Below, piece by piece: positions 53,557 through 61,183 of a DNA stretch of 64,000 bases. The translations under genes were made by a program, and so were the position numbers. Every line of letters starts with the position of its first letter. The stretch's first letter is position 1. The notes under the pieces were generated by a model. That model had not been told where the DNA came from, made no database searches, and worked only from the letters and a program-made list of their open reading frames with translations. The stretch is from assembly GCA_965178585.1 (NCBI GenBank), contig OZ238267.1:2542001-2606000 (forward strand), given 5' to 3'. Source of the DNA: Marifrigoribacter sp965178585. GTDB lineage: Bacteria; Bacteroidota; Bacteroidia; Flavobacteriales; Flavobacteriaceae.

Positions 53557-53599
53557 ATCAAAACGGCATACTAAATTATTTCAATAGATAAAGAGCCTA

Positions 53600-55498
53600 C
53601 TACATCAAGAAATTCCAAACGATACCAAATCGAACTACTGCATCCCGATAGGGATAATTTGGTGCAGAAAAATAATCATTTGTACTTGAAAATAATGCAT
53701 TAAAATTTTCATATTTAAAATAAAAACGAATTTGCTGAACTCTTGCATTGAAGAAAATATCAAATTGAGGATAACCTCCTAATTCAACATCATCCTGAAC
53801 ATAAAACTCTGCTAAAACCGGATCATAACCATTCATAGTATAATTTGAGTAATACTTAAAAGTTACACCCGTCTGCATAAACAATGCTTTTTTAAACCAC
53901 TGATCTTCAAAATACAAAGTATTTCTTGTTATAAACTGAGGAAGTTTTAGCACTTCTTCTCCATTTAAAGCATTTTGATAAAGAAGTGTGTTTTCAAGGC
54001 CAAACTTTTTATACTTAAATTCCTTTTGTAGTTTTACTTTTACATAATCTACACGATCACCATATTGATGAGGAGTTGGAGTGGAATCATTTTCCTTAAT
54101 TGCAAAATAAGTATATTTATCAATACCAGTATAGCTTAATGAAACATTCGCAATTTTATTAGACTCAAAATCAACTATTAACTGCTGTGTCTTAACATTA
54201 TCAAAATTATTCTGCCAGTTATAGTTAATATAATCGCTTTGATTTAATAAGAAATTAAAGTTAGGAGCTACAGAATGAGTTTTGATTTCAGCACTAACTC
54301 TATGTTCATTTTTTATAAGATATGAAGCTCCTGCTTTTAAAAAATTACCATCAACATCCCCAGAAATATTTATAGCACCTTCTCCATATATTTCAAACCC
54401 TTTATATGTTTTTTTGTAAACAGCTCCAGCTTGCACTAAATTACTTTTTAAACGATTTGTAATTCTACCTTCATCAAAAATAATAACACTATTATAACCG
54501 TAATTATAATCTGTATAACCAATAGAAGCACTTAAACTACCTATATAATTGTTTTCAAACCGTGCATATCCTTGAACATTAAAATCTTCAAGAGTTCCTT
54601 TTTTAGACAAACCATTTGTTTCATAGGACTCTCCAAAACCACTATATGCCTCATCTTGTTGATAAACATACGATTTATCTTCAAAACTAATTATATTACC
54701 TAATACCAGCTTGTTTTGATCAGTACTGTCTTTTTTGGTAATCAATTCAAATTCTTGCTTCCCATAAACACGAAACCCTTTCAGTTCATTTTCTGCATCT
54801 TGAAAATTAACATCAAGCCTCCCTCGGTCTCTAAAATCACTATCATTACTTTGAAATAAATTAACAGACTCATCGGTTAATCCTCCATTTTCTTCATTAA
54901 CAAGATCTAGAGCCGTAACATGTGCCAATATCTGATACCTGTTATTTTTTGTATGGTAATTAGTAGTAAATCTAAAATCACTTGTACTGGTTAAACTATG
55001 TTGATAAGCGCCTAGTGAACGAACTCCTTTGTATGCAATTGAAAAATTAAACTGTTCTGATGTATTCAATGAAAAAAACGCATCCAATTGTTGACCTTGT
55101 TTGAATGCTGTTTTAAAATACAATTCAGTTAATGGAGTAGGCAAATTAAAATACTCCATATCTTCAATTTCATGATAATTAAAATGATGAGATTGAGCAA
55201 CAAACAAAGGTTTTAAATTAACATTATCAAATTCATAAGCTAAACTATTATAGGGCTGACCTACATTTGCAAATTCTTGCAATTCAAAATTATCCTTTCT
55301 TAAATAATTAAATTTATAATCCCTCTGTATGGTTAGCGAAGTATCTAAAAAAGTAGTATCTCTTTTTGCAGAAATAATTTTATATAAGGTTATAGAAGGT
55401 TTTTCCTTCTTCTTCTTTTTAGGTTTCCCTCCTTCATTTTGAGAAAACACTAATGCTGAAGAGCATAATAGAAGAAATAAAAAAAACGTTTTGCGCAT
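53600..55498 (-). CDS. Putative outer-membrane porin (Bacteroidota 'putative porin' family)
   Basis: A 632-residue protein with a signal peptide ending ALVFSQ (about 20) and a Lys-rich stretch (GGKPKKKKKEKP). The rest alternates short amphipathic strands rich in aromatic residues (for example QLDAFFSLNTSEQFNFSIAYKGV) and ends in a beta-barrel C-terminus (VVRFGIVWNFLM, last residue Met). QSHHFNYHEIEDMEYFNLPTPLTELYFKTAFKQGQ is, from memory, typical of this family. The substrate is unknown. It diverges from rnhB across a 68-base gap with back-to-back -7 boxes. Confidence 0.88.
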   Translation of the reverse strand: MRKTFFLFLLLCSSALVFSQNEGGKPKKKKKEKPSITLYKIISAKRDTTFLDTSLTIQRDYKFNYLRKDNFELQEFANVGQPYNSLAYEFDNVNLKPLFVAQSHHFNYHEIEDMEYFNLPTPLTELYFKTAFKQGQQLDAFFSLNTSEQFNFSIAYKGVRSLGAYQHSLTSTSDFRFTTNYHTKNNRYQILAHVTALDLVNEENGGLTDESVNLFQSNDSDFRDRGRLDVNFQDAENELKGFRVYGKQEFELITKKDSTDQNKLVLGNIISFEDKSYVYQQDEAYSGFGESYETNGLSKKGTLEDFNVQGYARFENNYIGSLSASIGYTDYNYGYNSVIIFDEGRITNRLKSNLVQAGAVYKKTYKGFEIYGEGAINISGDVDGNFLKAGASYLIKNEHRVSAEIKTHSVAPNFNFLLNQSDYINYNWQNNFDNVKTQQLIVDFESNKIANVSLSYTGIDKYTYFAIKENDSTPTPHQYGDRVDYVKVKLQKEFKYKKFGLENTLLYQNALNGEEVLKLPQFITRNTLYFEDQWFKKALFMQTGVTFKYYSNYTMNGYDPVLAEFYVQDDVELGGYPQFDIFFNARVQQIRFYFKYENFNALFSSTNDYFSAPNYPYRDAVVRFGIVWNFLM

Positions 55499-55517
55499 CT
55501 ATTTTTAACTTACCGAG

Positions 55518-55525
55518 CAAAGGTA
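55518..55525 (-). promoter_or_regulatory. Candidate -7 element for the putative porin
   Basis: TACCTTTG on the minus strand, 19 bases before the porin ATG. It abuts the rnhB element on the other strand with no base between. Confidence 0.4.
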
Positions 55526-55533
55526 TACTTTTG
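55526..55533 (+). promoter_or_regulatory. Candidate -7 element for rnhB
   Basis: TACTTTTG, 33 bases before the rnhB GTG. Together with the porin box it forms the near-palindrome CAAAGGTATACTTTTG. Confidence 0.4.
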
Positions 55534-55566
55534 AATGGAATATTTAAATATTGAATTTCGAATAAT

Positions 55567-56172
55567 GTGTTAAAACTAAAAATCAATAAATCTTTATTAG
55601 AATGTGGCACCGATGAAGCTGGGCGGGGCTGTCTTGCAGGCCCTGTAACTGCTGCTGCTGTAATCTTACCTGATTCTTTTAAGAATTCAATTTTAACAGA
55701 TTCTAAACAACTATCAGAGAAAAAAAGAGAATTATTAAAGCCTATAATCGAGGAACAAGCTCTTTGTTTTGGAGTTTCACATATTATGGAAAAAGAAATT
55801 GATACAATTAATATTCTTAATGCATCTATTTTGGCAATGCAAAAATCCATAGAAAAGTTATCGAAAAAACCACAATTAATTGCAGTTGACGGTAACCGAT
55901 TTAAACCTTATTTAGATATTCCACACCAATGCATTATTAAAGGAGATGGTAAATACTTGCATATAGCAGCTGCTTCTATTTTAGCTAAAACTTATCGCGA
56001 TGCTTATATGGAAAAAATCCACGAGGAATTTCCTATGTATAATTGGAAAAAAAATAAAGGGTATCCAACTAAAGAGCATCGAGAAGCAATTCGGAAATAT
56101 GGTATTACCAAATACCATCGAATCAGTTTTCAACTGTTACCCGAACAATATTCATTAGATCTCGACATTTAA
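55567..56172 (+). CDS. rnhB: Ribonuclease HII, GTG start
   Basis: A 201-residue enzyme that cuts RNA in RNA-DNA hybrids and at single ribonucleotides. The active site is visible: GTDEAGRGCLAGPV (D16, E17), LTDSKQLSEKKRE, AVDGNRF and GDGKYLHIAAASILAKTYRD. The GTG at 55567 is the only plausible start, because the nearby ATG at 55565 is out of frame and hits a stop at once. It is followed 77 bases later by a large lipoprotein gene with its own -7 box. Very secure. Confidence 0.96.
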   Translation: MLKLKINKSLLECGTDEAGRGCLAGPVTAAAVILPDSFKNSILTDSKQLSEKKRELLKPIIEEQALCFGVSHIMEKEIDTINILNASILAMQKSIEKLSKKPQLIAVDGNRFKPYLDIPHQCIIKGDGKYLHIAAASILAKTYRDAYMEKIHEEFPMYNWKKNKGYPTKEHREAIRKYGITKYHRISFQLLPEQYSLDLDI

Positions 56173-56237
56173 TTTTCATTGTTAAAAACACGTCAATAAA
56201 CTTTTTAAAAACAATAGAATTCCTTTTAATTCCTTAC

Positions 56238-56245
56238 TATTTTTG
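56238..56245 (+). promoter_or_regulatory. Candidate -7 element immediately before the 811-residue lipoprotein gene
   Basis: TATTTTTG ends only 4 bases before the ATG at 56250, so the transcript could be leaderless or nearly so if this is the true promoter. Confidence 0.35.
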
Positions 56246-56249
56246 TGAT

Positions 56250-58685
56250 ATGAAGGTTTTAATTCAAACATTTATTTCAATACTATTAATCAGTTTGTTT
56301 TTTAGTTGTGAATCTAACACAAACAAACTAAAAGGCATTAACGACTTTATTCCAGAAAACGCGTCAGTTGTATTAAAAATTAATGATTTTGAAACTTTAA
56401 AATCTGATATTAATAACAATAGTTTCCTCTCTAAATTAAAGGGTTCTCAACCTTATCTTTTTTTTAAACAAAAAGAAGTTTTCAAACATTTAAACCCTTC
56501 TTCACCAAGTTTAGTTTGTATAACAGAAACGGATAACAAATCATCATTTACTTTTATCACTAAACTAACAAAAGGTCTTTTTAATATAGATTCAATACCT
56601 AATAAATCTTTTGAAAAACTTTCTATAAAAAAGAAATCCTATCAAAAAGTAATCATCAACAAACAAGACTATTTCACATTTACAGAAGATAGCGTTTTTG
56701 TAGTTTCAAGCTCACAAAATGTGATAGAACAATTAATTGGCGGAAAATCTGAAAAGGATATTGTATTTAATAAAATTAACAAACTTAGTAACACACAAGA
56801 TTTAACAGCTATTATTCCTGCTAACGAAATATTAGTTAATCAATCCTTACTTTTTAATTTTGCTTCCTGGGCTTCATTAGATATTGAAGTATTACCAGAT
56901 GCAATTACAGCGTCAGGTGTGGTTTTAGCTAACGATTCGGTTCCACAATTAATTTCTGTATTTAAAGGATTAAATCCTCAACAAAATGATATCGCAAAAG
57001 TAACTCCTACTAATGCCGAAACTGTAGTTTCATTAACTTTCGATGATTTTTCAATATTTCAAAATAACCTTCAACATTTTAGAGGAATTAAAAACATCAA
57101 TCATGAAGAAACAGTTTTGTTTGACGCCATTAGTGAAGTAAGTAAAATTAGCCTACCTGAAGGAAATGCTATTGTCTTAAAAAGTATAGATCCTGAACTT
57201 ACAAATGAAGCTTTAGCAAACTTTAGTAACCCTAAAGAACCTTTTAAAGGTATTTTGATTTCAGATTTTACGAACTCGACTATTTTTTCTAATCAGTTTT
57301 TAACTTTTACAAATAAAACAACACCTAGTATTGTATTTAAATTAGGTAACTTTTTTGTTTTTACTGAAAATGAAGCAGTAACACAAAACATTATTAATTC
57401 ATATTTAACAAATAATTGTCTTTCTAACACTTCCTATTATAAAGAAGCGCTTTCACAGTTGAGTGATGAATCTTCTTTACTAATTATGAAACTAAATGGA
57501 AAGTATTCAGGAACCCTTTCTAATTTACTGAAAAATGAAATTGAGGATGTTTCATTTAAAAAATATCCATTAGCAATCATGCAGTTTAATTATGATCGTG
57601 ATTTTGCTCATATTAATTTAGTATGTAAAGAAGCAAATACCACTACTAGTAGTGGTGTAACTGGAAAAGTATCTCAAGTTAAAAACATTAAATTAGAAAA
57701 CGATTTACTAAACAACCCTACATTTTTTAGTAATCATAGAACCGGCGGAAAAGATATTGTGGTACAAGATGTCACCAACAAACTACATTTTATTTCTTCA
57801 GGAGGTAAAATTTTATGGTCAAAGAAACTTAAAAGTCCAATTCTTGGAAAAGTTCAAGAAGTTGATTTATTACGAAATGGAAAAAAGCAATTAGCTTTTA
57901 CAACCAAAAACAATTTTTACATTTTAGATAGAACAGGTAGGAATGTAGCTCCATTTCCTATAAAATTTAGAGATGACATCACACAACCTCTTTCTGTTTT
58001 TGATTATGATAATAATCGTAAATATCGATTTTTAATAACGCAGGGAAGAGAAGTACTAATGCTTGACAGCAAAGGAAAAACAGTAAAAGGATTTAAGTTT
58101 AAAAAAACAAAATCGAACATTGTTTTTTCACCTCAACATTTTAGAATCGAGGGTAAAGATTTTATTGTAATTGCAGAGGAAAACGGAAAACTAAATATGC
58201 TTAGCAGAGTTGGCAAATCAAGAGTTTCTGTCTCTAAAACATTTGACTATTCAAAAACACCAGTTACATTAGAAAACACAAAATTAGTTGTTATTAATAA
58301 AGACAACTCAAAAAACAGTGTAGGAATTGATGGAAAAACTACAACAAAAAAATTGGATGTAACTAGTTATTATTTTACAGTAAAAGATAAAACTAAAGTA
58401 ACTTTAGATGACAATTTAATGCGCATCAATGGAGTTTTAAATGAGTTACCTTTTGGTATTTATTCAGAGCCAAACATAAGTATTGTTAACCGTAAGCTGT
58501 ATGTTTCTATAACAGAAACACAGGAAAACAAAGTATATGTTTATAATAAGTCTGGAAACCTTCTACCAGGATTTCCAGTATTCGCAACTTCAATTATTGA
58601 TCTTGGTGATGCAACAAAAAATGGAAAAACTAATATAGTTGTAAAAGGAGATTCTAAGAATATATTGCTATACGAAATACAATAA
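56250..58685 (+). CDS. Large lipoprotein of unknown function with C-terminal propeller-like repeats
   Basis: I do not recognise a named family with confidence. The 811 residues begin with a lipoprotein signal (LFFSCES, C20). The N-terminal half (about 28-470) starts GINDFIPENASVVLKINDFETL, reminiscent of DUF3352-type envelope proteins, and contains several alpha/beta repeats of similar tone. From about 485 the sequence turns to PQQ/WD-like blades (IVVQDVTNKLHFISSGGKILWSKKL, FYILDRTGRNVAPFP, VLMLDSKGKTVKGF, VYVYNKSGNLLPGFPVF). It may be a periplasmic or outer-membrane scaffold. It follows rnhB by 77 bases; homologues may carry names borrowed from that gene. Confidence 0.85.
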   Translation: MKVLIQTFISILLISLFFSCESNTNKLKGINDFIPENASVVLKINDFETLKSDINNNSFLSKLKGSQPYLFFKQKEVFKHLNPSSPSLVCITETDNKSSFTFITKLTKGLFNIDSIPNKSFEKLSIKKKSYQKVIINKQDYFTFTEDSVFVVSSSQNVIEQLIGGKSEKDIVFNKINKLSNTQDLTAIIPANEILVNQSLLFNFASWASLDIEVLPDAITASGVVLANDSVPQLISVFKGLNPQQNDIAKVTPTNAETVVSLTFDDFSIFQNNLQHFRGIKNINHEETVLFDAISEVSKISLPEGNAIVLKSIDPELTNEALANFSNPKEPFKGILISDFTNSTIFSNQFLTFTNKTTPSIVFKLGNFFVFTENEAVTQNIINSYLTNNCLSNTSYYKEALSQLSDESSLLIMKLNGKYSGTLSNLLKNEIEDVSFKKYPLAIMQFNYDRDFAHINLVCKEANTTTSSGVTGKVSQVKNIKLENDLLNNPTFFSNHRTGGKDIVVQDVTNKLHFISSGGKILWSKKLKSPILGKVQEVDLLRNGKKQLAFTTKNNFYILDRTGRNVAPFPIKFRDDITQPLSVFDYDNNRKYRFLITQGREVLMLDSKGKTVKGFKFKKTKSNIVFSPQHFRIEGKDFIVIAEENGKLNMLSRVGKSRVSVSKTFDYSKTPVTLENTKLVVINKDNSKNSVGIDGKTTTKKLDVTSYYFTVKDKTKVTLDDNLMRINGVLNELPFGIYSEPNISIVNRKLYVSITETQENKVYVYNKSGNLLPGFPVFATSIIDLGDATKNGKTNIVVKGDSKNILLYEIQ

Positions 58686-58687
58686 AA

Positions 58688-58695
58688 TATTTTTG
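58688..58695 (+). promoter_or_regulatory. Candidate -7 element for the TapB-like gene
   Basis: TATTTTTG, 32 bases before the ATG at 58728 and just after the previous gene's stop. No matching TTG is seen at the usual distance. Confidence 0.4.
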
Positions 58696-58727
58696 TAACT
58701 TAGGCTCAACTAACTAATTACAGAATT

Positions 58728-59414
58728 ATGAAATTATTATTTACAACCCTAATCACTTTTTGTTTATTTACTTTTTATGCATTTTCTCAAAATACATGCA
58801 GCAAATATTATCCCATGGAGGAAGGGACTACTTTTCAATATACTAATTACTCTAAAAAAGGAAAGGTTTCTGGAATTATCGATCATTCAATAATAAATAG
58901 TCGAACCGAAAACAATAATGAGGTAGTAACCATGACATCTAAAATGTCTGATAAAAAAGGAGAGTTAGTAGTAGAATCTTCCCATGACATTACTTGTTCA
59001 GGAGATGGTGTTTCTATCGATTTTAAATCAATGGTAAGCCCACAAATGATGAGTCAATTCCAAACATTTGATTATGAAATAACAGGAGAAGACTTAGAAT
59101 TGCCAAATGACCTTACTATTGGACTTGAACTACCTGATGCTTCTATGAAAATGGTTGTAAATATGGGAGTGGTCATGAATATAAAAGTAACTATTAAAAA
59201 CAGAAAAGTTATCGGGCAAGAATCTATCACCACTCCATCAGGCACATATAATTGTTATGTTCTAACCTCAACATTAGATATGGACATGATGATGAATATT
59301 GAAGGAAGTTCTAAACAATGGATTGCTGAAGGTGTTGGGATGGTGAAACAGGAATCTTATGATGACAATGGAAACCTATCTGGTTATAGTGAGTTAACAA
59401 AATTTGAAAACTAG
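58728..59414 (+). CDS. Secreted TapB/DUF3108-like protein
   Basis: A 228-residue protein with a signal peptide ending FAFSQ (about 21). The mature part begins CSKYYPMEEGTTFQYTNYSKKGKV and continues with antiparallel strand patterns, then TTPSGTYNCYVLTST and KQWIAEGVGMVKQESYDDNGNLSGYSEL, the pattern of the DUF3108-like/TapB beta-barrel family. These envelope proteins have no settled function. It ends tail to tail with lipB, 28 bases apart. Family moderately sure. Confidence 0.75.
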   Translation: MKLLFTTLITFCLFTFYAFSQNTCSKYYPMEEGTTFQYTNYSKKGKVSGIIDHSIINSRTENNNEVVTMTSKMSDKKGELVVESSHDITCSGDGVSIDFKSMVSPQMMSQFQTFDYEITGEDLELPNDLTIGLELPDASMKMVVNMGVVMNIKVTIKNRKVIGQESITTPSGTYNCYVLTSTLDMDMMMNIEGSSKQWIAEGVGMVKQESYDDNGNLSGYSELTKFEN

Positions 59415-59442
59415 CTTAAATTAAGATTAATATTTTAATAAT

Positions 59443-60141
59443 TTATTTGAATTCAGCTTCAAAAAGAATTTTAAAATGATGAAGTAATTTTTCTTTTACT
59501 TCTTCAATAGAGATTTCCTTTTTCCCTAATTCTACATTTAAAGAGGTAACCGCTTTTCCTTTAATTCCACAAGGAATCATGTGATCAAAATAACCCAAAT
59601 CTGCATTTACATTCAAAGCGAAACCGTGCATCGTTACCCATCTGCTTGCTCGTACCCCAAAAGCACATATTTTTCTTGCAAAAGGAGTTCCTACATCAAA
59701 CCAAACTCCAGTTTCTCCTTTAGATCGCTCCCCATTTAAACCATATTCAGCTAAAGTTCTAATAACCATTTCTTCAAGGAAACGAAGGTATTTATGTATA
59801 TCTGAAAAAAAATTTTCTAAATCCAAAATAGGATAACCCACAATTTGTCCTGGTCCGTGGTAGGTGATGTCTCCCCCTCTATTATTCTTATAAAAGGTAG
59901 CTCCTATTTCTTTTAATTTTTCTTCAGAAACTAGTAGATTGGATATATCTCCACTTTTACCTAAAGTATAAACGTGTGGATGTTCTACATATAAAAAGTA
60001 ATTGGGGGTCTCCAATGACAAATCTTGCCTTCGGTTTTTAATTTTTATATCAATGATATCTTTAAAAAGCTGTTCTTGGTATTCCCAAGTCTCTTTATAA
60101 TCTTTAATACCTAATTCCTGTATTTCTACTTGTTTGTTCAA
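59443..60141 (-). CDS. lipB: Octanoyl-[acyl-carrier-protein]-protein N-octanoyltransferase (LipB)
   Basis: A 232-residue enzyme that moves octanoate from ACP to lipoyl domains (as on PDH E2 and GcvH). Motifs are HPHVYTLGKSGD, RGGDITYHGPGQIVGYPILDL, GVWFDVGTPFARKICAFGVRASRWVTMHGFALNV (K157) and MIPCGIKGKAVTSL with the acyl-accepting C191. It lies 4 bases after an upstream lipoprotein gene, so it is probably co-transcribed with it and the YqaE-like gene. Very secure. Confidence 0.97.
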   Translation of the reverse strand: MNKQVEIQELGIKDYKETWEYQEQLFKDIIDIKIKNRRQDLSLETPNYFLYVEHPHVYTLGKSGDISNLLVSEEKLKEIGATFYKNNRGGDITYHGPGQIVGYPILDLENFFSDIHKYLRFLEEMVIRTLAEYGLNGERSKGETGVWFDVGTPFARKICAFGVRASRWVTMHGFALNVNADLGYFDHMIPCGIKGKAVTSLNVELGKKEISIEEVKEKLLHHFKILFEAEFK

Positions 60142-60145
60142 TAGA

Positions 60146-60889
60146 TTATTTCTCTAATTCAACTTCTAAGTCTAATACATCTGGATCCTTCATATATTCT
60201 AAAAAGGACCTTTCTAATTCAAGTGTTTTTCCATCTAAAGATAAGGTTGCATCTTCAGCAGAAGCATTTTTCACCCTTTTAGGAAATGTATATTTAAGTT
60301 TATAAATTATTCCACCCATAAACGATTCAGTTTCCTTTAAACTATCTAGTTGTTGTTGATGAGCAGCTTCATCTTTAATGAAAGCATCTCTTTTAAAAAC
60401 ACCCTTTTTAAAAGAATATTCAACTCCAACAGCATCATTATCTGTTGACGAATCATCACTAGAGCTTGTTCCATTGGCCATTCCAGAAATCATTTCTCCA
60501 GAATGATTAAGCCCCGCCATTAAATCATTAGCTTCAGAAACATTTTTAAAATCTGTAAACACCTCAATAACAGACATCTTTTTATCTGGATCTAATTCAA
60601 CATGGATTTTATAATTCTCCATGGCTTTTAACCTTTCTTGTTCTTTCTTAGGAAGTTGAGCTATACTATCTTTTTGCTCTTCTAAAATACTTTTAAATTC
60701 AATGATGGTATCTGTTTTTACCATCGTTGTGTCATTGCTCATATCTCCCATCATATTCATCATTTCACTTAAATCTATAGAAAGTGACATCGTCCCATGA
60801 CCTTTTTCATCTATTATCATCGTTTCAGTAAACTGACAACTTACTAGGGTAAAAGCTAAAACTAAAAAAGAAATTACTTTGTGTAACAT
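60146..60889 (-). CDS. Lipoprotein of unknown function
   Basis: I do not recognise the family. Start chosen at Met3 of the longest frame (60889), giving MLHKVISFLVLAFTLVSCQF with a lipobox (LVSC). The upstream Met (60895) leaves only 2 bases after the YqaE stop. The mature protein is rich in Met, Asp, Ser and Glu (MNMMGDMSNDTTMVKTDT), with a predicted coiled segment (LEEQKDSIAQLPKKEQERLKAMENYKI) and a low-complexity SSSDDSSTDND stretch. It lies between a YqaE-like gene and lipB in one operon. Probably an envelope protein; function unknown. Confidence 0.8.
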   Translation of the reverse strand: MLHKVISFLVLAFTLVSCQFTETMIIDEKGHGTMSLSIDLSEMMNMMGDMSNDTTMVKTDTIIEFKSILEEQKDSIAQLPKKEQERLKAMENYKIHVELDPDKKMSVIEVFTDFKNVSEANDLMAGLNHSGEMISGMANGTSSSDDSSTDNDAVGVEYSFKKGVFKRDAFIKDEAAHQQQLDSLKETESFMGGIIYKLKYTFPKRVKNASAEDATLSLDGKTLELERSFLEYMKDPDVLDLEVELEK

Positions 60890-60897
60890 GCACATAT

Positions 60898-61053
60898 TTA
60901 TTTTGGATTATTAATAATAATTAGAGCAGCAATAACACCAGGAATCCATCCACATAAAGTTAAAATTAAAACGATGATTATAGACCCACAACCTTTGTCC
61001 AATACAGCTAAAGGCGGAAATATGATTGATAAAATTACTCTCCAAATACTCAT
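60898..61053 (-). CDS. YqaE/Pmp3 family small membrane protein
   Basis: A 51-residue protein. A longer frame reaches 61095, but the family-typical start is the Met at 61053 (MSIWRVILSIIFPPLAV). It has two hydrophobic segments (SIIFPPLAVLDKGCGS and VLILTLCGWIPGVIAALIII), matching the FPPLAV...G...CGWIPG...A pattern of Pmp3/YqaE proteins, small hydrophobic proteins linked to salt and osmotic stress and membrane potential in yeast and plants. It leads a small operon with a lipoprotein gene and lipB. Family sure; function in bacteria uncertain. Confidence 0.92.
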   Translation of the reverse strand: MSIWRVILSIIFPPLAVLDKGCGSIIIVLILTLCGWIPGVIAALIIINNPK

Positions 61054-61149
61054 GTATGCAAATTTACGATTATTAATTAACGTATGAGTCCACATAAATT
61101 TCCTTTTGTTACATCAATATAGTAATAGAAAAATACACGCAAAATTAAT

Positions 61150-61157
61150 TATCTTTG
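61150..61157 (+). promoter_or_regulatory. Candidate -7 element for the reprolysin-like protease gene
   Basis: TATCTTTG matches TAnnTTTG, 26 bases before the ATG at 61184. No TTG lies at the usual distance. Confidence 0.4.
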
Positions 61158-61183
61158 TTATTAATCTTTAAAAAAACTATGCA

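Noticed and set aside
55434..55850. 138-codon minus-strand frame spanning the porin start and rnhB
   Set aside because: It runs antisense to rnhB and crosses the divergent promoter region; no similarity to a family and unlikely codon use.
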